In this document: one piece after another, positions 1 through 11,432 of the stretch
Position numbering within the stretch: position 1 is the stretch's first letter
Layout: the number at the start of each line of letters is the position of its first letter
NCBI GenBank assembly: GCA_038025085.1
Contig: CM076144.1
Location: forward strand, 46,292,001 to 46,356,000
Length of the DNA stretch: 64,000 bases
Source of the DNA: Tetragonia tetragonoides
Lineage: Eukaryota; Streptophyta; Magnoliopsida; Caryophyllales; Aizoaceae
Reading direction: 5' to 3'
The notes under the pieces: generated by a model
The model's input: only the letters and a program-made list of their open reading frames with translations
Databases searched by the model: none
Told to the model about the DNA's origin: nothing
Made by a program: the position numbers and the translations under genes

Positions 1-1394
1 TTGCTTAGACGCTCAATGGAGTACTACAGAGAGAGACAAAGGGATTTGCACATGGTATTCATCGATTTGGAGAAGGCCTATGATCGGTTCCCAGGGAGGT
101 TTTGTGGAGGTGTTTAGAAGCTAAGGAAGTCCCTGTCGCCTATATACGAGTTATTAAGGACATGTATGAAGGTGTGAGGACTAGAGTGAGGACGACAGGA
201 GGGGATTCAGACCATTTTGACTGCATAAGGGTTCTTCATTGAGTCCTTTCTTATTTGCAATTGTTATGGATGAGCTCACTAGGAGTATCCAAGGAGAAGT
301 GCCATGGTGCATGATGTTTGCTGACGACATCGTTTTATTGGACGAAACAAAAGAAGGCGTTAACAACAAGTTAGAGCTCTGGAGGGATACGCTGGAAGCA
401 AAGGGATTTAAACTGAGCAGGACAAAGACAGAGTACTTGGAATGTCGCTTCTCAGGGGGTGAGGTTGCGTCTGACCTAGAGATAAGAATTGACACCGTAG
501 TGGTACCGAGGGAAGGAGAGTTTCAAATATTTAGGATCGATCATCCAAGGCAACGGAGAAATTGACGATGACGTTGCTCATCGCATCAAAGCAGGGTAGC
601 AAAAGTGGAGAAGTGCATCAGGTGTTCTTTGCGACAACAAGATACCACTCAAATTAAAAGAAAAGTTTTATCGCATGGCCATTAGGCCAGCTATGTTATA
701 TGGTGCTGAGTGTTAGCAGATTAGACAGGCCCATGTTCACAAAATGAGGGTGGCTGAGATGAGGATGCTTCGTTGGATGTGCAACCTAACTAGGATAGAT
801 AAGGTCAAGAACGAAGTGGTTCGTGACAAGGTTGGGGTGGCAGATATTGAGAGTAAGGTGCGAGAAACGAGACTCAGGTGGTTTAGACATGTCGTGAGGA
901 GACCTCCAGATGCTCCGGTGAGGAGGTGCGAGAAGATTATACTTAGGGATTGTAAGAGAAGAAGAGGGAGGCCTAAGAAGAGTTGGAGTGAGGTGATTAA
1001 GAACGATTTGACCCTCTTGGAGCTTACCGAGGATCTGGCCCTTAATAGGAAACTTTGGCGTAGTAGGATCCACATAGATGACACTACTTTGAGGGTGTAG
1101 GTTTTTATTTATTTATTTATTTGTTTGTTTGTTTGTTTGTTTGTTTGTTGGGTATTATTTTATTTATTTATTTATTTTATTTATTTAATTATTATTATTG
1201 CATTCACTTGTTTTAACATCCACCTTTTTGTCTGTTTCCTACTGATTTCAAAAATCAAATTGTTTTCGTGGGTCTTCCGGAAACAGCCTCCCTGCTAGGC
1301 GACTAGTTAGGGGTAAGGCTGCGTACATCTGGACCTCCCCAGACCCCGCCCTCGGCGGGATATTTACTGAGTTGTTGTTGTTGTTGTTGTTGTT
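1..1394 (+). mobile_element. RTE-clade LINE, 3' part, decayed
   Basis: Remnant of a non-LTR retrotransposon that enters from the left edge. Bases 1-110 read as the reverse-transcriptase motif F-I-D-L-E-K-A-Y-D; an open stretch at 239-565 holds S-P-F-L-F-A-I-V-M-D-E-L and the catalytic F-A-D-D (about base 318-329). A second open stretch at 744-1100 gives the Arg/Trp-rich RTE C-terminus (motifs [21 protein letters not shown]). Stops and frameshifts between these parts show it is dead. The 3' UTR ends in about seven TTG units (about 1371-1394), the usual tail of plant RTE elements. The call as RTE rests on the RT motifs plus this tail; it is not an L1-type element like the others in this window. 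Confidence 0.85.
1103..1195. repeat. TTTA/TTTG microsatellite
   Basis: A run of TTTA units, then TTTG units, then TTTA again, directly after the stop codon of the RTE open frame. It sits in the 3' UTR of that element and looks like slippage expansion. Confidence 0.8.
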
Positions 1395-2139
1395 GAAGAC
1401 CCACGGAACAATTAAGCTGAGATAAGACTTTTTTTTTTTGTTAAAGCTTGAGATAAGAATGGAGAGAACCGGTTTATCTGATGGCTAATTGATTGGAATT
1501 ATCTTGGTTCTCCCTTAGATCACATATATATAGTCCCCTCTTTCAGTAATCAATTAGATACTGCTCAAGTTCTTGTCAAACATGCACAATCAGAAGGCCA
1601 ATTAACAGGACTTAAATCACAAACCATTTTGGAAAACCATTCTCTGTGCACAAGTCTACATTATACTTTTATTTTATACTCTAATGAGAAGCACCCTGTG
1701 TCGTGCTGGTTTATATCCTGTCAGTCTGTGCTTCAATCGAGTCTCTGATAATCAAAACCTATTTTGATGAGATATCACAATTTATCTGATGAATTGGGAA
1801 CTGTGCTACAATCTAATTCTAAACACCACCTCCTGAGTTCAATGATGCAATAAACTCATAATCGATCCACCAGAGAGTTTTGGATGTTAAAACTCCCTTT
1901 TGTAAAGTTAAGCTTATTGGCTAAGGGGTTCTGTTCATTCAGTATTCAGAAAGAACGTTTGTTTGAGACTCTTACTCCCAGCTACGCTTCTTTATTAACT
2001 TTTTTGTATCCGTTATTAGCTTGTATATGTCTGCTCTAATAGTTTATTTTCATCCTGCCGCATCTCTTCCATCATGAACTGTTTTTGTTTTTTGCTTCTG
2101 TCATTGCCTCATTTTTATGTTCTTCCTGATATCCTCCAG

Positions 2140-2220
2140 GCAAATTCTCCAAACTACTCGGTGACTTTGAGACAAATCTTCCCAAATATCCAGCAAATTG
2201 ATTCCCAGGTTTTTGCCTAG
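2140..2220 (+). CDS. possible last exon of an unidentified + strand gene
   Basis: A pyrimidine-rich stretch ending in CCTCCAG is followed by 26 open codons and a TAG stop (2218-2220). The peptide has a natural composition (it contains L-R-Q-I-F-P-N-I-Q-Q-I-D), faintly like the end of a leucine-rich-repeat cap, but I cannot name a family. Upstream exons would lie left of the RTE element or outside the window. The opposite strand has a 62-codon open frame here, so this may be chance. The following few hundred bases would be 3' UTR. Confidence 0.2.
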   Translation, partial: ANSPNYSVTLRQIFPNIQQIDSQVFA

Positions 2221-2994
2221 AATAGGCTTGACTTCAGTTACCTGTTGAAGTTTTTCAAGTTGCAACCACACTGCAGCTTGGCAGAACATAGAGATAAAGC
2301 GTGGATGAGGGACGGCAACTGGACTTGATTGTGCAAAGGATGCACTTTTTACTGCAAAAATTGTGATTGTACAGTAGTACTATGATTGCTTGTGATGATC
2401 CAACCCTCTTCCCGGGGTACATATACATCAAGTTCTCGGTGAAGGCACTGATGAAAGGAGATGCAACATTATCACATTGTTTTCCAGTTTCCTTAGCAAG
2501 CTTTTGTTATTCGATATAAAATTTAACCTTTGAGTTGTACCATCAGGACTTATTTTCCCAATTTCTGTGCATGTACAAAGGATTTCCTTGGCAATGACCA
2601 GGGTGGTGCTGAGGAGTGAGGAGGATTAGGAGTAGGGCACCTATTCCGTTTCCTATTCACGAAATAATATTTTTGGAGACGTTTAATTCAGTTTTTTTTT
2701 CCCCTTTCGTGTATTAAGACCATTGGCAATTTGGACCCTCCATTGATTTTATTTTTTTTTTGGGTAATTGAAGCTGTAAGTTTCAATCATCATTCATCAG
2801 ATGTGGACTGTGGTACTGGTAATCGTAGTTCAGAAGTCTACATAAGCATCCTGTGTCTTTTTCTTTTCAAGTGTGAAAATTGCACTTCTTTTGAGGATCA
2901 AATGAGGAAGGGCCGAGCTTTTACTAATACAATGGCAACAAATATCTTTCGGAAAGTATCAACATACAGAGCATTGCTACATTATCAGCATGTT

Positions 2995-3240
2995 TAACTC
3001 ACTCATCCCTCTTAGAGTCTCTTGTTGTGAGACGCTTGAAAGTAACATTTTCATTTGCATAGAGCCAAAAAAAAAAGAAAGAAAAAAGTAACATTTTTAT
3101 TCAAAGTGTATTATCTTTTGTCCAAAAGGTAACACTTTTTTCCACGGTCAAAAGCGATTTAAAAAATAAAATAAAATTAATTTTTTGTTCAAAAGCAATA
3201 TTTATTGTCCAAAATGTAACTGTCGTCTCATATAAGTTTT
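2995..3240. repeat. degenerate MITE-like repeat (GTCTC/GAGACG family)
   Basis: The stretch begins near TGTGAGACG and ends near GTCGTCTCATATAAG, with several intervening AGTAACATTTT/AAAGTAACA motifs. The same vocabulary recurs at about 21460-21660 and inside the satellite at about 58712-58880, so this is a dispersed repeat. The ends are too eroded to define TIRs or a target duplication. Confidence 0.35.
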
Positions 3241-4050
3241 TGCTCTCATTTCCCTCTTTCTCTTATCTGTCTCCTGTTTTATTTACTACGTTTTCTCCCT
3301 CCTAAACAAGACAATCTAATATTTTGAAATATTTTTCTTCTGCCTCCTTGCAAGAACAAACTTATACCCACCCTCCCGCCACCTGCAGCCCATACATTCC
3401 CACCATTGTCTCAGTTATCTCCGCTTTCCACTTCACCTTCAGTAGCTGGACGCCACAACCAGCAGCTGCCCCTCGCTCCCTCGAATCACCACTACCAGCC
3501 CCATATCACCATTTGGCAGCAACGCATCATCAATATTAACCTTATAGTATCCCACCTCTGGGGATTGCCAATCTCCATATGAAGTAACCAGAGAGATCAA
3601 ACTTCAAAGGTACGACCACCCACTTTGCGCAGTGTCTGTACTAGTGTACTCGTAGTAGTCTCGACACCATTTCGAGAAAACTCACCGCCAGCAGCTCTGA
3701 GCTTTGGGTCCCTTGATTGAACATTATGTCAAACAGCGAGCCCATGACCGAGTAAGGAAACTAATGAGCTCCTCTGAATCCATTCTCTATAATCCACCTT
3801 ACTCTCTCCTTGAAAGAGTCGCGCATTCAACAACACAGCAGAAAATGGACTAGATGACCAAATTTGCTGCACCCCCCTGACACTCAAAAATAGTGTAGAT
3901 CACTGTCTGTCTGTCTGTCTGACGGATCAAGCATACATCATCTGCGACAATGTCATAATGGTGAAGCCGCTCATGTACCGCCAAGGCTCCTGAGCTTGCC
4001 CGCCAAACAAAGACTAATCTCAGTATCCCTTCATCCAGCAAGTGTGGCAG
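3241..4050. other. intergenic, no gene seen
   Basis: CT-rich start, then a mixed composition without a convincing coding exon on either strand. A short CTGT microsatellite (about 3903-3921) is the only pattern. The end probably grades into the 3' UTR of the SKIP gene. Confidence 0.4.
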
Positions 4051-4377
4051 AAATGCAAGAAATTATATTCACCATAAAAACAGAAGATCCATAGTAGCAA
4101 ACTAGCAATAAGCATTAAACTACTGATGAGCAACAATGGAAGAGCAGACTGAGAACTGAGAAGTTGCAAAAAATAGAGCATTAAAAACTACTCGTATATC
4201 TATTATCTCAGGTAACGTGCTGCGTGCATGACTAAGACCGAAGTCTCCATTGCCTTTCCATTGGAGGCTAACAAGATATAAATACAAAGATAACTCAAAT
4301 GCAAATGGCATACATTTCAATGACACTGGCACTGTTCAACGATAAAACAAAGCATTCCCCAGAAGCGGATAATGGAC

Positions 4378-6171
4378 CTAACGCCCCTTTTGGAAGTCGA
4401 CCCGGCTTCTCCCGGAACCCCCATCGTAGCCATCTCTAGAGGACCCAGCACTTGCTTTCATTGTACCTCCACCGCCGATCTTGTCTATTGCTTTCTTACC
4501 TGTCTTCACTTCAGTCAAGAACTGATCCAGACCGAATGGATCTTCCTCAGCAGGTTGCTCAAACTCAACAGGTTTATCTCTCCTGCCAGCCTTCTCCGAG
4601 GCTCCTGTAAATCCTTTGTCGGGTTTAAACCGCTCAGTATTCCTGATCTTCTCAAGCTCTTCGTCAGCTCCTCCATACACATCAGCATCGAGATCTTTCT
4701 TCGGCTGGTAGAGAGTCGAAAGTGTAGGTTGAGCAGTGAACAAGCCTTTGTCATATAAATTGTACTGATCATCACCACCAAACCCAGAGGCAATCCCTTT
4801 ATCCTGGTTGAATAACCTTTGATCATACATGACCTCTCCTCTTCCAGCTCCAACAGATGCCATGCCAAGAGCAACCTTCTCACTAACATCACGATCTCTA
4901 TCTCTAGTAATCTTACTCTTCTTCCCCATTGCAGCATCCTTTGCTTCCAACCTCCTCTCTCTCTCCCTTTCCCTGCGTCGTTCTTCACGGATTTTCTCAC
5001 GATGTGACCTCTGTTCCTTTTCTTCCTTGCTCTCCCTTGTGGTTTCTGGCTCCGCCCTAGCACTGTAATCTGACCTCAGATCATCTGTGTCCATATTTCT
5101 AGCAGAAAGGGCTGGTGGAGCCACTGGAGCTGCAACTCCAGTTCTCTCAGACCGTGCTTTAGCAGCCAAAGCACGCAACTCCTGCTCCTTCTTTTCTTTT
5201 TCCTTCATGGCCATCTCCTTCTGGACCTTTGATCTCATTGCAACAGCTTCTCTAGCCTTCTGCTCAGCGACATACAATGCTTCTGAGAGCTTTGCGAAAT
5301 TATCATTGATCTGAACTTCTTGAAGGCCTCTTCCATCAGCTGCAAGTCGCTTGTCCAGTGGAATGGTATAACCCTTTGGGTTCTTCCAGTTTGAGATGCA
5401 AGGTGGGATCTTCCAGTCCTGCTGGTCCTTCACAGTCACAGGACGAGGTGGGGAATGCATAACTGGCACAGGTGGTGAACCAGAAGCCCTTGGAACCCTC
5501 TTGTGTTTAAACTTGGGAGGTTCAAGAGGGTCCACTGGCATCTCTACCATTCTGATAATTCTTTCCTTTGCGCCAGAATTAAATGCTGCAGATTGCTGTG
5601 ACGGCTTATACTTAATGAATTTTGAATCAGACGACTGTTTTGGAACATTCTTGGGCTGAGCAGCGCTCAACCTAACATTAACAATCTTTTCGAGGGCAGC
5701 TTTAGTAGCCTCAGTGGTCTCATCAATCTGCTTCTGCAACTCTTCTGTTTCTGAGTCGGAGTCCTCCAGATCCTTCAAAATTTTCGGTACAAGATCTGTG
5801 TACTGAGAATTAACAATCTTCGATGCATTCTCATTCTGCTTTACAATGGCATCAAACGCCACGTTACCCTGACTGTCAACCGTAACTGGCAATATTTTAG
5901 ATCCCGGTTTCGAATCTTTCCTACCCATTCCCAGAGGATACTGAGCCACATGAATCTCAGGAAAAGCCCCACCATCGCCAAAGTCCTCAGGCCTGCGAGG
6001 AACAAATCCTTGTCTTTTCATATAAAGAGGAATTTCAACTGCTTTGACCACCAAGGCCCTCTCAGCCTCTTGTGTACTGTAGCGGCTTTTGAACCAGGGG
6101 TCATGTGAGTGATCATAAGACGATATTGTCGAAGATTTTGCAGGTGGCAGTAGCTCTTTCAAGGCCGCCAT
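4378..6171 (-). CDS. SKIP: SNW/SKIP domain protein (spliceosome and transcription cofactor)
   Basis: A 597-residue protein in one uninterrupted exon, ATG at 6171 and TAG at 4378-4380. SNW/SKIP proteins are nuclear; they join the activated spliceosome (NineTeen complex associated) and in plants also act with the Paf1 complex, linking splicing to the clock and flowering. Seen here: the N-terminus M-A-A-L-K-E-L-L-P-P with the D-P-W-F-K motif (24-28), the SNW core at about 180-340 with S-N-W-K-N at 260-264, P-P-C-I-S-N-W and G-Y-T-I-P-L-D-K-R, then a K/E/R-rich helical tract (about 300-430) and an acidic/Gly-rich tail. The length matches plant homologues (about 600). The start is the first ATG after the leader splice site and begins the conserved N-terminus. 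No frameshifts; it looks functional. The 3' UTR probably covers about 4050-4377. Confidence 0.96.
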   Translation of the reverse strand: MAALKELLPPAKSSTISSYDHSHDPWFKSRYSTQEAERALVVKAVEIPLYMKRQGFVPRRPEDFGDGGAFPEIHVAQYPLGMGRKDSKPGSKILPVTVDSQGNVAFDAIVKQNENASKIVNSQYTDLVPKILKDLEDSDSETEELQKQIDETTEATKAALEKIVNVRLSAAQPKNVPKQSSDSKFIKYKPSQQSAAFNSGAKERIIRMVEMPVDPLEPPKFKHKRVPRASGSPPVPVMHSPPRPVTVKDQQDWKIPPCISNWKNPKGYTIPLDKRLAADGRGLQEVQINDNFAKLSEALYVAEQKAREAVAMRSKVQKEMAMKEKEKKEQELRALAAKARSERTGVAAPVAPPALSARNMDTDDLRSDYSARAEPETTRESKEEKEQRSHREKIREERRRERERERRLEAKDAAMGKKSKITRDRDRDVSEKVALGMASVGAGRGEVMYDQRLFNQDKGIASGFGGDDQYNLYDKGLFTAQPTLSTLYQPKKDLDADVYGGADEELEKIRNTERFKPDKGFTGASEKAGRRDKPVEFEQPAEEDPFGLDQFLTEVKTGKKAIDKIGGGGTMKASAGSSRDGYDGGSGRSRVDFQKGR

Positions 6172-6205
6172 AGCTTCACAAATCCAAGCTCAAAGGTCAC
6201 GCGAC

Positions 6206-6881
6206 CTGCAAACAAAAGATCAAAAATTTTGAGACCATCTAGCAACAACTCTCAGCTCTATGAACATCAACTTGAAGAGGCTAATTTCAACCCCATCACA
6301 CATAAAGTTGTTCAATTTAACTACTAAGATAAGATAATCGGAAATCTTCAAGCAAGTAAGACGGCTAACCAGCAATCTACAATGAAAATTTTGTCAAGGG
6401 TATCAGGGATCAAAAAGTTGATTGTTATTGAAGCTCAATGAAAATTTTGTCAAGGCTTGATGTCTCTTAATCTGTCACCTTCAATTTCATAAATAATATG
6501 TTAGAACAAGATTAAAAAAAAAAAGTCGAAATCCAAAAATTCAAGTCAAATTTCAGAAACCCTAAATTAGTATGAAATCAGAAAATCCAAATCCTAAATA
6601 TGAAATCAGAAACAACAACTGATAACAATTAACAATTAAATTATATGAAATCAGACATGCAAACTTCACTAATAAAAACTAACAATTAAATTTAATTTCA
6701 GAAGTGAGTCGTTGAGATTGAACTGAAAAAAGAGATAAAATCAGCAAAGAAAAACACTTAAATAAAACGAAGAACGAAAAAGAATTAAACAAAACGAAGA
6801 ATGAACATTGATATATTAAGGAAAGATAGAATGAAAAATATTATCAAACACAAATAAACAATGGGTGAAAGAGATACATAC
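6206..6881 (-). other. SKIP: 5' leader intron of SKIP
   Basis: Reading the - strand, a CT-rich leader ends CACG and is followed by the donor GTATGT at 6881-6876. The matching acceptor is TTTGTTTGCAG ending at 6206. Spliced, the leader joins a short sequence 34 bases upstream of the ATG at 6171. The 676-base interval is AT-rich with no coding potential. A single intron in the 5' UTR with an intronless CDS is common in plant housekeeping genes. Confidence 0.7.
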
Positions 6882-6960
6882 CGTGAAAAAGAGTTGAACA
6901 GAGATGAGTTGAGAATGAGAGAGAGAAGGAGAGACGGAAGCGGTCTAATTGATAGGAATT
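6882..6960 (-). promoter_or_regulatory. SKIP: SKIP first leader exon / transcription start region
   Basis: The - strand here is a CT-rich leader (TCTCTCCTTCTCTCTCTCATTC) of the type that marks plant transcription starts, ending at the donor at 6881. The exact start site and a TATA box cannot be fixed; the sequence farther upstream (6960-7160) is AT-rich. Confidence 0.5.
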
Positions 6961-7166
6961 AGAATTTTACTTGGCTTCCTGATTTTCATATGGATGGTGG
7001 TGGGCTTGGGGCCTTTGGGCCATTTTTGGGGCCTTTAGGCCATTTTATTTTCCATTCTTTTGCATTTTTTTCTTCCATTATTATTTTATTTATTTTTATT
7101 TTTTAATAATCAGATTGAGCAGGTTATTTTCAAGTTGGAAAGTTCGACATTAACCTAACTTATTTA

Positions 7167-7580
7167 CGGGGCGTTTGGAAAGTGGGAATGAGATTATGAA
7201 ACTATAGAGATGGGGATGAGATTTGAGTTGAGGGGATAGGGAATTTGTCTAGTTAATCCCACTACCATGTTTGTTATGTGGATATTAGATTAGGGAATAG
7301 ATTGGTGATTGTAAAGTTAGTTTACCAAAATGCCCTTAAATAAAAGAGGAGACAAAATCTGCAGTCTTTTTAATGGCCATGATAGTAATTTGACTATTAA
7401 AATCCTTATCTCACCTCCAATTATCACCCCCTTATGGGATTAAAAACGTGGGATAACAGACATTTTTATCCCCATCCATACTCCTTCTCTATTCCCCATC
7501 CCTGACACCAAATATGGGATTTTACAATTCTATTTTTCTAATCCATATCTCCACCTTCTATTCCCACTAAACAAACGTCC
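7167..7580. mobile_element. MITE (Harbinger/Tourist-like)
   Basis: About 414 bp bounded by CGGGGCGTTTGGAAAGTGGG on the left and, inverted, by GGACGTTTGTTTAGTGGGAA on the right. TTA precedes the left end and TAA follows the right end, in keeping with the TWA target preference of PIF/Harbinger MITEs but not an exact duplication. No coding capacity. A related end seems present at about 28900-28990 (GGAATGAG, TGGAATGGGAACC). Confidence 0.5.
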
Positions 7581-8173
7581 TAAGGTTTCGGGTCAATCAG
7601 GTCGACCCATTTGAAGTTTCGGGTCGAAAATCTCAACCCTAACCCTGTTTTTTCGGGTTAGTTTTAGGCTAGGTTATCGGATCGGATCAGCTTTTGCGAG
7701 TTGTAGTATTAAAGGACTTAAAAGCCTGAATTTAATACATCACAAAAGTTTGAACAAACCAGAATACAACAAAAAGACTAATATCAGCTTTTTCAGCTCT
7801 AATAAATACTAATTCTAAACTACCCGTTCTTCCCCCAATTTCAAACTGATATTGAAGTTACAGTTAACAATTTCAATGAATACTATTAGGTCAAAAAAGC
7901 AGAATAACCAATTAAACCAAGTAGTTACCCTTTTCATCAATCAAAAATGAAACTAACAGAAAAAAAAAAAAAAAAAATTGTAATAAATACCCAAAACCAT
8001 ACGAATTCGGATCTCGAACAACGATGATAGAAAATCCCTAAAAGTTCGAATCTAATAACGATAACTCTAACCCTAGAAACAAAGATAATGCAAGCAAACC
8101 CTAAAATTTCAGATCACGGTGATAATAATGAACGAAAAAAAGTTACAAAGAATCAAAATTTAACAACAATTAC

Positions 8174-8245
8174 CTCACTAAGGAGAGAGAAAATCGTCGA
8201 GTAACACTACGGAGTATCGATAGCCTTCAAAGGATACGCGTTTTT
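8174..8245 (-). promoter_or_regulatory. possible alternative leader exon upstream of SKIP
   Basis: On the - strand a CT-rich stretch (GATTTTCTCTCTCCTTAGTGAG) is followed by a good donor GTAATTG at 8173. It has the look of a second plant leader exon about 2 kb upstream of the SKIP ATG. Splicing to the acceptor at 6206 would make an alternative SKIP 5' UTR. It could equally be the start of a dead transcript or carried by a repeat. Confidence 0.25.
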
Positions 8246-8308
8246 TCTTCTCTCTATTCCCAACAAATTAATTGAAGGTTTTTTTAAGATCAAAATTAAG
8301 TGTTCGAC

Positions 8309-8508
8309 CGACTTTCTATTTTTGTTATTGGGTTGGTTTGGTTTGGGTTGAGTTTCGTTTTCTTTTCCTCACTATATATCTACGGATCCACCCAGGTGGC
8401 TCAGCAAGCGAACCGACTTTCTATTCTTGCTATTGGGTTGGGTTGGGTTGAGTGAGTTTCATTTTCTGTTCCTCCCTATATATCCACGGATCCACCCTGG
8501 TGGCTCAG
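8309..8508. repeat. 105-bp tandem duplication
   Basis: Two adjacent copies start CGACTTTCTATT and end GGTGGCTCAG (8309-8413 and 8414-8508). Differences are mostly substitutions plus a shortening of the second copy. Each copy holds a GGATCCACC(C/A) motif. A fragment of the start (GACTTTCTATTTTTGCTA) recurs near 8620. Confidence 0.75.
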
Positions 8509-8692
8509 TTGTGAATCCGTGATGCCCAAGAAAACCAAAAAAAAAATCTGTGTACTGTATATAACCTTCAAAGAAGCGTCATATTTTTTTTTTTGAGGAC
8601 TTTAAAACGAAGTATTTCGACGGACTTTCTATTTTTGCTACGTAGCTCGAAATTTCACGAGCCTAGAGTTTTTTTTTAAGTGCTGCTGACCT

Positions 8693-8797
8693 AAGTCGCT
8701 ACCCTAGAGTGCGAGTTTTCAATTAAAAAGTCGCTACCCTAGAGGGCGAGTTTTCAATTAAAAAGTCGCTACCAGAGTCATCGACTTACCTAGTGGA
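8693..8797. repeat. 35-bp tandem repeat, 2.4 copies, with inverted copy
   Basis: Units start AAGTCGCTACC at 8693, 8728 and 8763, a period of exactly 35. The first two carry CTAGAG(T/G)GCGAGTTTTCAAT. The third breaks off after 12 bases. At about 8798-8821 the motif returns inverted (GTCGCCCTTTAGGGTAGCGAC), so the array can fold back on itself. AAGTCGCTACG also sits at 8899-8909, just before the LTR element. Confidence 0.75.
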
Positions 8798-8909
8798 AAG
8801 TCGCCCTTTAGGGTAGCGACTTATGCTCATTCTCCAGCGACCAAAAATGGCCGCGAATGTTGAAAATTAAAATTGGTTATGGCGTGTTTCTGCCAGGTAA
8901 GTCGCTACG

Positions 8910-10889
8910 TGTAATACCCTGCATTTTTATAATACTTATAATATGCGATAATGTGATTCTTTGATTTGAAATATGAATTTTTGGAAGAAAGAATACTTAT
9001 TAATATTTATTTCCTTATTATTTGGTGTTGAAAAAGGAAAATATATTTTCCTTGAGATAGGTAAAGGTTTCCTAACCTCTAATAATAGTCGTTGCCACCA
9101 TTAAATCTGATTCTTTTCCTTTCATTCGAGCCCTAGTGAGTCAATAAAGTTCACTCACGTTTTTCTCTCTCACAATGCTCACAAAAGCCCTAAAAACTGT
9201 CCAGCACACACTGTCGAATTGAAAAATCCGTTTCTCCTGTTCTACTTATTGTGTGTACTTTATTTTTGGATATGTTTTAGAACCAGATGTATAGAACTAT
9301 ATTGCAAAGATTCGTAATTTTTAGAGTTTGTTTGATACCCTAAATTATTTTTCTCTTGAGGCAGCGCAGTGCTGATGCGAGATTCAGATCCGTCTGCTTT
9401 GTTCTATCATATCTCAAAACCTACACATGATTTGTACAAACCTTTCGGTGTAGTTGAACCTTAGTATGTCCTCAGCCTGTATGCTAATTTTTAGATGATA
9501 TGGACTTTTTTTGATGGTCCGTTCGAGCGTTTGATTCAGATTGCATGTGCTGGTTTCGTATTTGAGTTGTTTTTTGGAGCGTAGGAATCAAGGTAATTCT
9601 ATGTCTACAATTTTACTCAACCCCATGAAAAGTTTGAGTATGTGCTAAGTGGTATATTTGACTATACTTGGATGGACTATATTAAATTTGATTTGTATGA
9701 TCACGGATTTATTATATAAGATGGTTTTATGAAGAATTAATTTATGGTGGATTAATTGTATGGAAACATTATATATGATGGATTAGTTATGTGAAATAAT
9801 TTTATGGGAATCATGGATTGGTTGAGTATTGGAATATTGGCTTATTATCAATAAATTGATATTGATATTGATATTGGATTTTATATGGTGAGTAATGGAT
9901 AGAACCTTGTGATTGGTTCATGTGCAATATGGGTATATTGGAATTGGATTATTATTGAAATTTTGTGATATAACTGGTGTGAATTATTGTTGTTGGTATG
10001 ATCACGACTATTAAAATTATGTTGAGGGTTAAGAGACCTTTAGGAGGATCCCCTAAAGGTTAGACATAGATATGGTGGATACTTGTCTATCTTGCAAGAC
10101 CGCGGTTTACGCAAGCTCTATACTTGTTTTGACTCTTAGGGCATTGATCCCATGAGTTTGGTTATATTGGTTGTCCAAATTGGACTGAGTACAAACGTAT
10201 TAGTGGTACTCTATTGTCGTCCTATTAATCCGTGGAGGTCTTAGAAGAGGGTGTGCACACTTAGACTTTTGCTGATCAGTTGGTGGAAATATTTATTGTA
10301 TGGAAATGTTGAAATCTCTTCCCCATTGGTGGAATTTTGTCTTATCGTTCTTCCCTCTAAACAAGATGTCTTAAAGATTAATGAATAAATATATGATTGG
10401 TGTGTGTGTGCTTGGTTTGATGCTATGTGCGTATGAAATGAATTTAAACAAAATGCTTTGGAAAATCCAGGTAAGGGTTTTCAAATGAATTTTACGGGGT
10501 AGAGTAGAGTTACCAGCTTTTGCTGATTTTCTTCTTTGTTTTCCATTGTTTCTCTTCTTATATATTTTACAGGTGAGTTTGATGAATAAGCGTTGGAGTG
10601 AGGACGATAGATGGAAGAATTGTCAGATTCCATTCACAATATTGTTTAAGTGATTTAGTTGGATTAGGATTTGGGAGTTACTATTGTTATTATCTATTAA
10701 GTTGTTAAGTTGGATTTTGTTTAGCATAGTTGGAAATTAATTATTAATGTTGGTATTATTTATTTTAGTTTTGGTTGGGCATTGCATTTAATTTATTAAA
10801 TGCGGCATAGCACCTAGGGATTTCCGTTTATTTTCCGCTGCATTGTATCTATATTATAAAAAAAAGGTCAGAAATTTCGGGGTGTTATA
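8910..10889 (+). repeat. 5' LTR
   Basis: Long terminal repeat of about 1980 bp, opening TGTAATACCC and closing GTTATA (probably a mutated TGTTACA-type end). It lacks a block of about 45 bp (after CCTTGAGATA, near 9060) that the 3' LTR copy has at about 11582-11625; otherwise the two align closely over the shared part. Confidence 0.65.
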
Positions 10890-11432
10890 GTTGGTATCAA
10901 CACTAAATTATATTTGGTGTATAAATAAAGGAAAATAAAATTAGTAATGAGAATACGATATGTGAATTAAAATGTGCAACTAAGCTGACGAGTGTGGTTA
11001 TTCTAATATTGGTCTTATGGATTTTTGAAAGTGCTCAAAAGAGTACTAATCGATGTTGTTGTATTACAAATGATGCGAATATGAAAATAATAAGTATATG
11101 AAATTTCTTACTTGTGTGAAAATTATATGGAATATTGTGATTTATTTTACTCTGAATGAGTACATGGCGGAAATTGTGAAATGAAATATGGTTGATTAAT
11201 TTGATGATTAAGTCATGATTTTTGGTCCACCTTTTGATTAGATGGAATGATATGAGTTTGAGTGAGATTAATACTTTACTCTAGTTTCGTGGACTAAACC
11301 TTTTAAAGGGGGGAAGGGTGTAATATCTGCATAAAAACACATACATTTGCATCATGGTTGCATTGCATATGTTGAGAAGTTGGTTTTGGTTTGTAAGTTT
11401 TGGGGTCGAAACTTCTTTTAAGGGGGATAGAA

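Noticed and set aside
3324..3539. 71-codon + strand frame rich in Pro/Ser/His
   Set aside because: CT-rich low-complexity sequence without conserved features or splice context.
4515..5063. 182-codon - strand open frame overlapping the SKIP gene
   Set aside because: It is the shifted-frame shadow of the SKIP coding region; composition and length follow from the K/E/R-rich sequence in the real frame.
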